DNA from: Stomorhina lunata
Taxonomy: Eukaryota; Arthropoda; Insecta; Diptera; Rhiniidae
Direction of reading: 5' to 3'
Assembly (NCBI GenBank): GCA_933228675.1
Contig: OW121742.1
Span: forward strand, 17,190,489-17,254,488
Length of the DNA stretch: 64,000 nt
Part shown: positions 37,006-47,600 of the stretch, one piece after another
Layout of the letters: each line of letters starts with the position of its first letter
Position numbering within the stretch: the stretch's first letter is position 1
Position numbers and translations under genes: made by a program
The notes under the pieces: model-generated
Told to the model about the DNA's origin: nothing
What the model saw: the letters and a program-made list of their open reading frames with translations, nothing else
Database searches by the model: none

Positions 37006-37555
37006 AAGAAGAGCCCTAAACTAAGCGTTGAAGGTTTCCTGCTTATGCGGCTATAGCGTAATTCGGAATTCACTTTTTTTTACCATGGAAATGGCTGGTG
37101 CATGGTCCCCATAACATTATAGACTTGTTGTTAGTGATGGTTTTTTTCCACTAAAAATAATACTTTAAAAATGCGAGCACACGAAATTCTCTTTCTTTAT
37201 TTTTTTTTCTAGCATCGAGGTAGTCCTGCTATGAACGGCTACCAAAAAACCAAAAACAAACTAGATGGCACAGCTTGTTCAAATTAAGACAAGAGTAAAT
37301 TGACAGTTGTACTTTGACAGGATCATTGGTGTCTTTTCAATAAGTAGACAGAAAATTCAAAACGAAGCGGACTTTTTGAAATTCTCTAGTATTTTTAAGA
37401 GTTTTTATATTGCACGGTTCAAGTTTTATTGACCTTAATATAAATACAATTTATTTTCGAAACACTCCTTAGATTTTCAAATTATTAAATTTAAAAAAAT
37501 TAATTTGTAAACATTTTGTTATTGTTTTTTATTTTATACAAAACTTAAACAATAA
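37006..37555. other. Unrecognised lower-AT segment
   Basis: About 550 bp that differs from the surrounding arrays in having ordinary base composition. It includes AACTAGATGGCACAG near 37259, a CTCF-like string. No ORF of note and no family recognised. Confidence 0.4.
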
Positions 37556-37559
37556 ACCG

Positions 37560-37765
37560 GTATGTGATGGAAATCGATCGTTTTCAAAGCGATCGATTTC
37601 TGATATATTTTTGAGATAATTTTCGGTTATTTCCCAAAAAAAAAAAAAATTTTTTATTAATATCTTATATCTTATTTGGTTTTAATTTTTTGTGAAATGG
37701 GAAACATTTCTCAAAGATATATTTGAAGTCGATCGACATGAAAACGATTGATTTCCATCACATAA
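37560..37765. mobile_element. Foldback element, ~206 bp
   Basis: GTATGTGATGGAAATCGATC at the left is matched by the complement of TTGATTTCCATCACATAAG at the right. The arms extend about 75 bp with mismatches around a T/A-rich loop. A related single arm sits near 18356-18390. Probably a small non-autonomous transposon family. Confidence 0.6.
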
Positions 37766-37769
37766 GTTG

Positions 37770-38780
37770 AAAATTAAAATAAAAATATTTTTTATTTGTA
37801 CATATCATGAGAGTAGTATAAATAAATAACTAAAAATTCACACAGAAAAACATACAAATTATATTTTCTACTTGCTTTTTAACCTAAAAAAAACTAAAAC
37901 AAAATTTATAAATAAATAAAATAAATAAACTAAAAAAACACATAAAAAGCCTTAACACAGTGGCAACTATTAAATAAATGAAAATAAAATTTTGAACAAG
38001 ATTTTTAACTAAAATTAAAATAGCCTGACCAGTATTTGAAGTATATTTAAACAAAGAAAAATTGGTAAAAATATTTCGAAAAATATTAATATTAAATAAT
38101 AAAAGTAAAATAAAAAATATCAAAAATAAAACAAAAAATTTGTAGTAAGTATTTTTTCCAAATCCCAAAAATAAAGAAGAATAAAAACAAAAACACACAA
38201 ATAAAATCATAACAATTTTTAAAAAAAGAGCAATAAAATAATTAAGTAAATTAAATTTAAATTTTAAAATTGGTATAAAGAATATTATTGCTACAAGAGA
38301 AAATATAATGAATTTATTAAATAAAAAGAAAAATTAGCATTAAAAATTATAATGAAACAACAAAAAAAGTTATGTTAAATTAAAATAAAAAGCCGAACAA
38401 AAAAACTCAAATTTTAAAACAAATTCATTTGTAATTTTCAAATATTTATAATTAAATTGTTATAAAAAACAACATTTTAATTATAAAAAAAGCTCGCGTA
38501 AATGCTCGTGACTAATTAATGGTTAAATAAAACAGAAATTAACTAAAAACATTTTGAAATAAAATAAATATTAACCAAATATTAGAAAATAAAATATTTA
38601 AGAAAACAATTAATTATAGCAGAATCATAAGAAACATATTGAATATTGAAAATTCAAACAAAGAAATTAAATCAGATCTTCCTTTTAGAACAAAACAAAA
38701 TTTAATTGATTAAAATAAATTTTAAGTACATTTTGTATTAATTGAATATTAAAATTTAGTTTATTTTAAATTTGTCTTCA
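37770..38780. other. AT-rich intergenic DNA
   Basis: Very A-rich on the plus strand. The 37884-38210 minus-strand open frame is Phe/Leu/Ile-rich by composition and is not called as a gene. Confidence 0.5.
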
Positions 38781-38784
38781 CATA

Positions 38785-41525
38785 ATTCTTCATTAGAAAA
38801 TGTTTTAAAGAAAATTTTTCTATAGAAAAAATGTTTCAACGAAAATTTTTCTATAGAAAAAATTTTTTAACGAAAATTTTTCTATAGAAAAAATTTTTTA
38901 ACGAAAATTTTTCTATAGAAAAAATTTTTTAACGAAAATTTTTCTATAGAAAAAATTTTTTAACGAAAATTTTTCTATAGAAAAAATTTTTTAACGAAAA
39001 TTTTTCTATAGAAAAAAAATTTTAACGAAAATTTTTCTATAGAAAAAATTTTTTAACGAAAATTTTTTGACGAAAATTTTTCTATAGAAAAAAAGTTTTT
39101 TGACGAAAATTTTTCTATAGAAAAAAAATTTTTTGATGAAAATTTTTCTATAGAAAAAAATTTTTAACGAAAATTTTTCTATAGAAAAACTTTTTTAACG
39201 AAAATTTTTCTATAGAAAAAATTGTTTAACGAAAATTTTTCTATAGAAAAATTTTTAACGAAAATTTTTCTATAGAAAAAATTTTTTAACGAAAATTTTT
39301 CTTTAGAAAAAATTTTTTAACGAAAATTTTTCTATAGAAAAAATTTTTTAACGAAAATTTTTCTATAGAAAAAATTTTTTAACGAAAATTTTTCTATAGA
39401 AAAAATTTTTTAACGAAAATTTTTCTATAGAAAAAATTTTTTAACGAAAATTTTTCTATAGAAAAAATTTTTTAACGAAAATTTTTCTATAGAAAAAATT
39501 TTTTAACGAAATTTTTCTATAGAAAAAATTTTTTAACGAAAATTTTTCTATAGAAAAAATTTTTTAACGAAAATTTTTCTATAAAAAAAAAAAATTTTTA
39601 ACGAAAATTTTTCTATAGAAAAAATTTTTTAACTAAAATTTTTCTATAGAAAAAATTTTTTAACGAAAATTTTTCTATAGAAAAAATTTTTTAACGAAAA
39701 TTTTTCTATAGAAAAAATTTTTTAACGAAAATTTTTCTATTGAAAAACTTTTTTAACGAAAATTTTTCTATAGAAAAAATTTTTTAACGAAAATATTTTT
39801 CTATAGAAAAAATTTGATAACGAAAATTTTTCTATAGAAAAATTTTTTTAACGAAAATTTTTCTATAGAAAAAATTTTTTAACGAAAATTTTTCTATAGA
39901 AAAAATTTTTTAACGAAAATTTTTCTATAGAAAAAATTTTTTAACGAAAATTTTTCTACTGAAAAACTTTTTTAACGAAAATTTTTCTACTGAAAAACTT
40001 TTTTAACGAAAATTTTTCTATAGAAAAAATTTTTTAACGAAAATATTTTTCTATAGAAAAAATTTGATAACGAAAATTTTTCTATAGAAAAAATTTGATA
40101 ACGAAAATTTTTCTATAGAAAAAATTTTTTAACGAAAATTTTTCTATAGAAACAATTTTTTAACGAAAATTTTTCTATAGAAAAAATTTTTTAACGAAAA
40201 TTTTTCTATAGAAAAATTTTTTAACGAAAATTTTTCTATAGAAAAAATTTTTTAACGAAAATTTTTCTATAGAAAAAATTTTTTAACGAAAATTTTTCTA
40301 TAGAAAAAATTTTTTAACGAAAATTTTTCTATAGAAAAAATTTTTTAACGAAAATTTTTCTATAGAAAAAATTTTTTAACGAAAATTTTTCTATAGAAAA
40401 AATTTTTTAACGAAAATTTTTCTATAGAAAAAATTTTTTAACGAAAATTTTTCTATAGAAAAAATTTTTTAACGAAAATTTTTCTATAGAAAAAATTTTT
40501 TAACGAAAATTTTTCTATAGAAAAAATTTTTTAACGAAAATTTTTCTATAGAAAAAATTTTTTAACGAAAATTTTTCTATAGAAAAAATTTTTTAACGAA
40601 AATTTTTCTATAGAAAAAATTTTTTAACGAAAATTTTTCTATAAAAAAAAAAAATTTTAACGAAAATTTTTCTATAGAAAAAATTTTTTAACGAAAATTT
40701 TTCTATAGGAAAAATTTTTTAACGAAAATTTTTCTATAGGAAAAATTTTTTAACGAAAATTTTTCTATAGAAAAAATCTTTTCACGAAAATTTTTCTATA
40801 GAAAAAATCTTTTCACGAAAATTTTTCTATAGAAAAAATTTTTTAACGAAAATTTTTCTATAGAAAAAATTTTTTAACGAAAATTTTTCTATAGAAAAAA
40901 TTTTTTAACGAAAATTTTTCTATAAAAAAAAAAATTTTTAACGAAAATTTTTCTATAGAAAAAATTTTTTAACGAAAATTTTTCTATAGAAAAAATTTTT
41001 TAACGAAAATTTTTCTATAGAAAAAATTTTTTAACGAAAATTTTTCTATAGAAAAAATTTTTTAACGAAAATTTTTCTATTGAAAAACTTTTTTAACGAA
41101 AATTTTTCTATAGAAAAAATTTTTTAACGAAAATATTTTTCTATAGAAAAAATTTGATAACGAAAATTTTTCTATAGAAAAAAATTTTTAACGAAAATTT
41201 TTATAGAAAAAATTATTTAACGAAAATTTTTCTATAGAAAAAATTTTTTAACGAAAATTTTTCTATAGAAAAAATTTTTTAAAGAAAATTTTTCTATAGA
41301 AAAAATTTTTTAACGAAAATTTTTCTATAGAAAAAATTTTTTAACGAAAATTTTTCTATAGGAAAAATTTTTTAACGAACATTTTTCTATAGAAAAAATC
41401 TTTAACGAAAATTTTTCTATAGAAAAAATTTTTTAACGAAAATTTTTCTATAGAAAAAAATTTTTAACGAAACTTTTTCTATAGAAAACATTTTTTAACG
41501 AACATTTTTCTATAGAACAAATTTT
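38785..41525. repeat. Tandem array L (31 bp unit, AACG linker)
   Basis: About 88 copies of a 31-bp unit: AACG, A4, T5, CTATAG, A6, T6. It is the longest homogeneous array in the window. A block with a distinctive A-run variant and GATAACG unit at 39580-39840 recurs at about 40920-41180 (offset 1340 bp). Intergenic. Confidence 0.93.
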
Positions 41526-41776
41526 GATGATTGGTCAGAAGGAGTATTCCTAATTCTAGAATATTTTTAAATAATATTTACAGACAATTTTGTTAGTTTT
41601 TTTGAAAAAATGTTATATCTAATTTATTTTATAGTTACTTTTTCAATACATTTTATTTTTGCTTTAATTTTTTGTTACAAAAAGTTTTATTGCAAATATT
41701 TGGTTTTAAAATTGTTTTGATAAAAAAATGTTATCTTAAAAAATTACTATTGACAAATTCTTAATTTTATTTATTA

Positions 41777-42034
41777 CAGAAAATTAGGGAATTCACAAGG
41801 TCTCTTTCTCAAGTCATAATTATGTTATAAGTCATAATTTGAAAACATTAATTTGACATTATGAAATTTGAAATAAAAAAGTCTATTTTATGACTCTTTT
41901 TTGTCTATATATTTGATTTTAATTTTGGTTTAAAATTCAAAATTGAAACTTTTAAGCTTTTTAAACTTAGCTCTGATGACAATATGACTAAATCAGAGAC
42001 CTTGTGAGTACCCCAAATCTTTCATAATTTTCTG
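41777..42034. mobile_element. MITE-like inverted-repeat element, ~258 bp
   Basis: The ends CAGAAAATTA and TAATTTTCTG are complementary, and so are the nearby blocks TCACAAGGTCTCT (left) and AGAGACCTTGTGAG (right). The right end has about 10 extra bases between the two matches. No ORF; target duplication not evident. Confidence 0.55.
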
Positions 42035-43290
42035 GTGTGAAAAATGTTCATTTGTAGTTTGTTTGAATTTTTAGGAATTTTTTTTAATTTGTAAATTATT
42101 AATTTTGCTATAAATTTAAACAAAAACAATACCAACAAAATTAACAAAAAACTTAGTATTATTTGCACACTTTTCTATAAAAAAAAAAAAACATTTACAA
42201 ATATTATTAAAATAAAAAGTAAAAAATAAATTAAATAAACAACAACTAAAAAATAATATTAAATGTCCTTAAATAAAAATTAAAAAAAAATAAAATCTAA
42301 TTTTTAGCTTATACATAAAATGTAAATATAAAAATATTATAATGAATAAAAATTATTATAATAATATACAAAACATATATATTTAATAACTCTTAAACAA
42401 CAAAAACCAAAACGAAATTAAATTTATAAAAATAAAAAAATAAACATAATTTTAGTTTTAATTTAAAACAATTTCTTTGAGTTTTTTGAAAAAAAAGCAA
42501 CAAAAAACGAAAGAAAAATAAACTTGTCAGAGAAATATTGAAAAATACAGTAATTGTAAAAAAAATATATAAATAAATAAACGACATACATTATTATTAT
42601 TATATACATAAAAATATATTTAAACAAAAAAAAAAACAAAAGAAATAAAAACAACAAAAAAGTATTGAACAAAATAAATTTCAGTAAAGTATTTAAGATT
42701 GGAAAAAATGTGAAAAAGTGTTTTATTTCGGTAGGATTTATATTTGAATCTACACTTAATCTGAAAACTAATGATTTTTAAAACATAAAATTGAATAGGA
42801 TTCAAATCAAAAAAAAGTTCATTTGGAATCTCATCAAAATCTGAAAAAATCTAATTTCTGGCGAATATCTAACCTTAAATATCAAATCGTGCTAGGAGCT
42901 TTATTTAGAATCAAAACTTAGTTTTAGAAAATCCATATATGGGCAAATCCAAAAAACATTTAACCAAGGACAAAATTTTAAAACTTTCAAAATCACGTAT
43001 TTGTGTTTATGAAAAAATTTACCATATATTGATCCTTTAGAATATATAATGGATACAATCATTGATTGCTCTCATCGTGAATGGCAGGTCTTTATTTGCA
43101 CCCATCTCGAATTTTTATACATTTTTTAAAATAAAAGGTTTTTTTAAGTTCATAAAAATTACAAAAACATCCATTTAGGTAACAAGTTTCAGTATGGGTT
43201 CAAAGTCTGCTTAATTTTATAAAATTAGATGTAAAAGACCCCATTAAAAGTAATTGGAGTGATAAAAATAACTTCAAGTAAAAAAGGGCT
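42035..43290. other. AT-rich intergenic DNA
   Basis: Long A- and T-runs, especially 42060-42690. The minus-strand open frames here are compositional. Nothing recognised. Confidence 0.5.
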
Positions 43291-43778
43291 CACATTGTGT
43301 AGCGTCCGTCACAGAAATAAAGGTTTTCCTTTTATTTTGACTAGTGCAATTTTTCTTTTTCCTCCAATTGAACCTGGTTCTTAAAGAGAACTTATAGCAT
43401 GCTTTGCATTAGGCTAAAAATATATTGATGTTAATGTAGCATTTTACAGAATAATATGCAGGGAAAGTGTGTAGCGTTCGTCACAGAATATATTTTTTAC
43501 AAAATGATATTTTTTAAATTCAATATTTACGAACACATATCTGACTCATAAAGCAAGATGAGATTTGAGACCCTATGGTGAACCAGGAATTAAAGCACTA
43601 AATATATATCCACAGATTAATTTAAGGTATTAGGTGTTAAAAAAATATACAGTGAGGCAAATATGATGCTTTTAAAATTTGATTTTTTTTTGGATTTTTG
43701 TGACACTCTACAGCTAGCCGCAGCATTCTTTCGACTAAAAATAAGATCTAAAAAGTGAAAAACTTTAAATAAATATAT
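43291..43778. repeat. Degenerate ~170-200 bp satellite, left part
   Basis: TGTAGCGTCCGTCACAG at 43298 and TGTAGCGTTCGTCACAG at 43470 (172 bp apart). Both sit in otherwise diverged units; the first is followed by a TTTTTCCTCCAA block that also follows a copy at 47380. Confidence 0.6.
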
Positions 43779-43786
43779 GTATGTAG
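43779..43786. repeat. hAT target-site duplication, left
   Basis: GTATGTAG, identical to 47002-47009; eight bases is the standard hAT duplication length. Confidence 0.9.
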
Positions 43787-46700
43787 TAGAGTTGGGTTGT
43801 TCATGAACGAACTAGTTCAATTGAACGATTCAGTTGTATGAACGAAGTGAACAAGTTCAGTAATTTTGTTCTTTTTTATTCATCTTATTCTTTTTTATTC
43901 TATTGTTTGTTATTCTATTTTGTTCTCTATTCTATTTATTCTTATCCTCATTTGTTTTTGTTCATCATTGTTGCCAGTAGAAATCGCACAACAGCTGTTA
44001 TTATTTTTGTTTTAATCAATGCACTGAACAAAAAAATATCTTTAAAATGATTTTGAGTTTTTATTAAGAAAAAGGTATTTTTTTTATTGAAATAAAAATG
44101 TTTATTTTAAAATTGTGATGGGAAATTCTTCTCTTTCACAAAATATGACGTTATATTCCATCTTTAAAATATAAATGCTCAAAGATGAATTTTTAGCATG
44201 ATAGATAAACATGAAGTAGAGACAACCAGTGAGATGCAACGCTGCTTGGTTTTATTATAGAATATATCCTGGTAACACTTTTACGAGAGAAAAAACGTTA
44301 TTCAAATTCTCGGCAGAAAAAACGTATTTTGTGTTTTTAAGTGTTCATAAGAATCTTATAGAAAGTTAATAAAAGTGTTTAAATATGTCTGGAAAAAGAA
44401 AATACAGCTCCATATGGACACATTTTACAGCGGGAGATGAAGGTCAACGTGCAAATTGTAAATATTGCAAGAGTTCTCTAAGTATCTCAGGTGGTAGCCA
44501 AAGCAATTTACAAAGGCATTTAAAAAGCAAGCACCCATTAGTTCCAATAACAATTGAAAGGCAAGAAGCAACACCCAGCGAAGTAAGTTTAGCTAATGAT
44601 GAGCCGGATACAAGTTCCAATAGAGCACAACAACCACAGCAACAAAGGATTACTCAATTTATAAGTAGACCTCCACCAATACGAAAAGTTGAAAAAATTG
44701 ATAAGCTTGTACTGAAGATGATAGCTAAAGGGCATCATGCTCTACGGATTGTCGAAGAGCCAGACTTCAAAAAACTAATAGAAGCAGTATCGCATTGTCC
44801 AGGCTATACCTTACCAACAAGAAAGACTCTTTCGAATAACATGCTGTCATCAACTTACAATGAAATTTTAGGAATTGTAAAAGATAAGGTAAGTTTAGCC
44901 TTTGCGGTTTGTTTAACAACTGATGGATGGACTTCGAGAGGAAACAAAAGTTTTATGGCCGTGACAGCCCACTTCATCGATGACAACACAAATTTAAAAT
45001 CATATCTGCTTTCGTGTGATGAATATGGGGAACGGCATACTGGGGAAAATTTAAGTAATTTTCTCAGAAAAGTAATTTCAGACTTTGAAATCTCCAACAA
45101 AATAACAGCCATCGTGAGCGATAATGCAGCAAACATGACTTCAGCTATAAATCATGGAGGTTGGAGGGCAATTGGTTGCTTCGCCCACTCCCTTAATTTG
45201 GTAGTCCAGTCATCATTAAAACATATTAGCGATGTCCTAGTGAAGGTAAAAAGAATAGTGGAGTATTTCCATAAAAGCACCCAGGCTTATAAAAAGCTTA
45301 GGGAGGCTCAAAAACAAATGAATTTACCAGAACTGAAATTGAAGCAGGATGTGCCCACACGTTGGAATTCAACATTTGAGATGCTGCAAAGAATTTTTGA
45401 GGTAAAAGATGCAGTGATTTCTACACTGTCCCTCAATAGGCCTGAGTTGTGCATTACTCTTCACGAATGGGAAATAATAAAGGAAGTTTTACCAATTTTG
45501 CAACCTTTTTACGAAATTACAACAGAAATTTCAGCCGAAAAAAATGTTACTCTTTCTAAAGTTATTGTGTTTTGTAATCTTTTAGAAAATTTTATTTCAA
45601 GTTGTAAGTCCGCTAATCCCAGTATTGCAGAATTAATAAAAACAATGCAAAAAGAAATAACTGGCCGTTTTGGCAACCTTGAACGCAATAATCTGTACGC
45701 TGAGAGCACAATTCTAGATCCACGATTCAAAAGAAAGGGTTTCAAAAACGATAAAGCATTCGATGATACAGTAAGAACTATAAGAAATCGCCTTTGCAGT
45801 ATAAGACTTCCTCAGGACAATGAAGCAATCGAAGAAACCACATGTGTAACAACTGCGATCACAGATAGAATATCTATTTGGGATGATTATGATCTTGATT
45901 TTAGCAGAACTGTTAGACCAGACAATGTACAAGCTGCATCTATAAGAGAGTTTGATAAGTATCTGAATGAGGAGTATTTGAACCGAAAGAAAGATCCATT
46001 GGAATGGTGGAAAGAAAGAAAAAAATTGTACCCTCATGTTTATGTATATGCAATGAAGCGTCTTTGCATAGTTGCAACTTCAGTTCCATGTGAACGAATT
46101 TTTTCTGCTACTGGCCAAATATTAAATGAAAGGCGGACGCTTTTAAAAGCCAACAAAGTTTCTGAGCTGATATTTTTGTATCATAACATGTAGACTACTA
46201 TTAATTTTAAATGTAAGCAATTAATGCATTTTTTTCTTTTTAAGTACCTGTTACTAATATGTGCATATTAAATTTTCCAGGATCTCAATTGGTTTTTACA
46301 CAGCAAGGCTACGATCAGTGCCGAAATCCGTTTGATCTTATGTTCCTATATATTTTAGCGAAATCATCTCATGCTACATATGTACCTATACTAAACCTCT
46401 TCTGAAACCGATAAGTTGGTCTTGGATAATTTTTTTTTTCCTTTAGCATCTATCTGTATCTATATAAAGAATTTGAAATTAGATTTCAAACAAAATAAAA
46501 AAAAAACGATATTGGAGTAGTTTTTTTACTTCAAGAATTTTTTAACTTGTATTTTTGTTTTTAAATTGTCAATAAATGAATTAAAAACGATATGTGAAGT
46601 ATTTTGTTTTTTTCTCAAAGATTTTTTTAATATTTTCAAATGCAATCTTTAAATGTATGTTGCACTGCAATATACATATTAGAACTTTTTATAGAAAAAG

Positions 46701-47001
46701 TTTTCTGTCGAACATTTGTCTATAAAAAATATATAAATTTTTCTAAGAGTCATCTTTTTATTATTCATCTTTTTATAGAAAACTTTTTCTATCAGACATT
46801 TATCTACTGATTTTTTTTATTAAACATTTGGTAAATGTTTTGATACACATTCATTTGTTTGTTCTTCTGATATTGTTCATTCACTGATTATACAGCTGTT
46901 ATGTAGAAGTGAACAAGTGAACGAACTGAACGAACTAGTTCTTTTTTTCATACTGAATAAAAATGAACAATCACAGAAAAGAACGATTATGCCCAACTCT
47001 A
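43787..47001 (+). mobile_element. Complete hAT DNA transposon, 3215 bp
   Basis: The ends are TAGAGTTGGG (left) and CCCAACTCTA (right), perfect 10-bp inverted repeats of hAT type (consensus YAGRG at the outer end). They are flanked by an exact 8-bp duplication. Both subterminal regions carry GAACGAACTAGTTC (43805 and 46928) and several further GAAC/GTTC repeats, likely transposase-binding sites. One intact transposase ORF lies inside. The element sits within a degenerate satellite. It has every part needed for autonomy by inspection. Confidence 0.93.
44385..46193 (+). CDS. hAT-family transposase with BED zinc finger
   Basis: 602-residue intact ORF. The N-terminus is a BED zinc finger (WTHFTAGDEG, then CKYC and LQRHLKSKH, residues about 10-50) for binding the element ends. 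The RNase H-like core shows TTDGWTSRGN (about 178-187, catalytic Asp region), VSDNAANM (about 244-251, second Asp), GCFAHSLNLV and DVPTRWNSTFEML. The C-terminal hATC dimerisation region contains DPLEWWKERK and PCERIFSATGQILNERRTLL. This is a cut-and-paste nuclease for the flanking element. Start chosen at the Met directly before the BED domain; the short leader fits a monocistronic mRNA from the left end. Length is typical for the family and no frameshift or stop is seen. Resembles the ZBED/Hermes-type group; exact subfamily not determined. Confidence 0.95.
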   Translation: MSGKRKYSSIWTHFTAGDEGQRANCKYCKSSLSISGGSQSNLQRHLKSKHPLVPITIERQEATPSEVSLANDEPDTSSNRAQQPQQQRITQFISRPPPIRKVEKIDKLVLKMIAKGHHALRIVEEPDFKKLIEAVSHCPGYTLPTRKTLSNNMLSSTYNEILGIVKDKVSLAFAVCLTTDGWTSRGNKSFMAVTAHFIDDNTNLKSYLLSCDEYGERHTGENLSNFLRKVISDFEISNKITAIVSDNAANMTSAINHGGWRAIGCFAHSLNLVVQSSLKHISDVLVKVKRIVEYFHKSTQAYKKLREAQKQMNLPELKLKQDVPTRWNSTFEMLQRIFEVKDAVISTLSLNRPELCITLHEWEIIKEVLPILQPFYEITTEISAEKNVTLSKVIVFCNLLENFISSCKSANPSIAELIKTMQKEITGRFGNLERNNLYAESTILDPRFKRKGFKNDKAFDDTVRTIRNRLCSIRLPQDNEAIEETTCVTTAITDRISIWDDYDLDFSRTVRPDNVQAASIREFDKYLNEEYLNRKKDPLEWWKERKKLYPHVYVYAMKRLCIVATSVPCERIFSATGQILNERRTLLKANKVSELIFLYHNM

Positions 47002-47009
47002 GTATGTAG
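47002..47009. repeat. hAT target-site duplication, right
   Basis: GTATGTAG, exact copy of the left duplication. Confidence 0.9.
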
Positions 47010-47600
47010 CCGTTTTGTGAAATATTAAATTGTGCCCAAAAATCGCATTTTAACCGCCAACATGAAAAGGAAGGAAATGAAATTCGGGAACATATAAATT
47101 ATATTCCCTGATTAACGAATTCTTAAAAAAATATGAAATATGAATTTTTTCCTAATAAAAAACATTCAAGTAGAAACTGTATCGTCCGTCACGTAGTGTA
47201 AGCAACAGTTCATTATGGATTTTTGGTGAAACTGGAAACTTTAAAATATTTGTTAAAAGCTGTTTTGTAATCCTCTGATTTTCCTCTATCTTTTATGTAC
47301 TTACAATTTTTAAATTACTATGACCGATTTGATGAAAATTACAGAAACACGTGTTAAAAAAAAGTCACTTTCAGTTTTTTGTAGCGTCCGTTACAGCACT
47401 TTAAAAGCAAATATCTTTTTCCTCCAAAAGAAGTATGTAATAAATTAACAAATGCCTTTCGATAGCAAAATCGATGGCCTAATATTGTCTGAAATCTGTG
47501 CAAAGATATCTAGTGTAGAACGGCAATGGGATACATTTAAGTACAACAAATTCCGTACAAATGTATCGTCCGTCACGCAGGATTTGCCCATATTTTATAT
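47010..47600. repeat. Degenerate ~170-200 bp satellite, right part
   Basis: TGTATCGTCCGTCACG (47178), TGTAGCGTCCGTTACAG (47380) and TGTATCGTCCGTCACG (47562), spaced 202 and 182 bp. Continues the array seen left of the hAT insertion. Confidence 0.6.

Noticed and set aside
37884..38210. 108-aa minus-strand frame with membrane-like composition
   Set aside because: Hydrophobicity follows from A-rich plus-strand DNA; no conserved motif, and surrounding frames look the same.
38785..41525. Resemblance of ~31-bp repeats to a CRISPR array
   Set aside because: Units are contiguous with no unique spacers, the genome is eukaryotic and no cas genes are present.
42393..42805. Three overlapping minus-strand frames rich in Phe/Ile/Tyr
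   Set aside because: Overlap each other in different frames in T-rich DNA; compositional artefacts.
44855..46037. Minus-strand frames opposite the hAT transposase
   Set aside because: Shadows of the plus-strand coding sequence.
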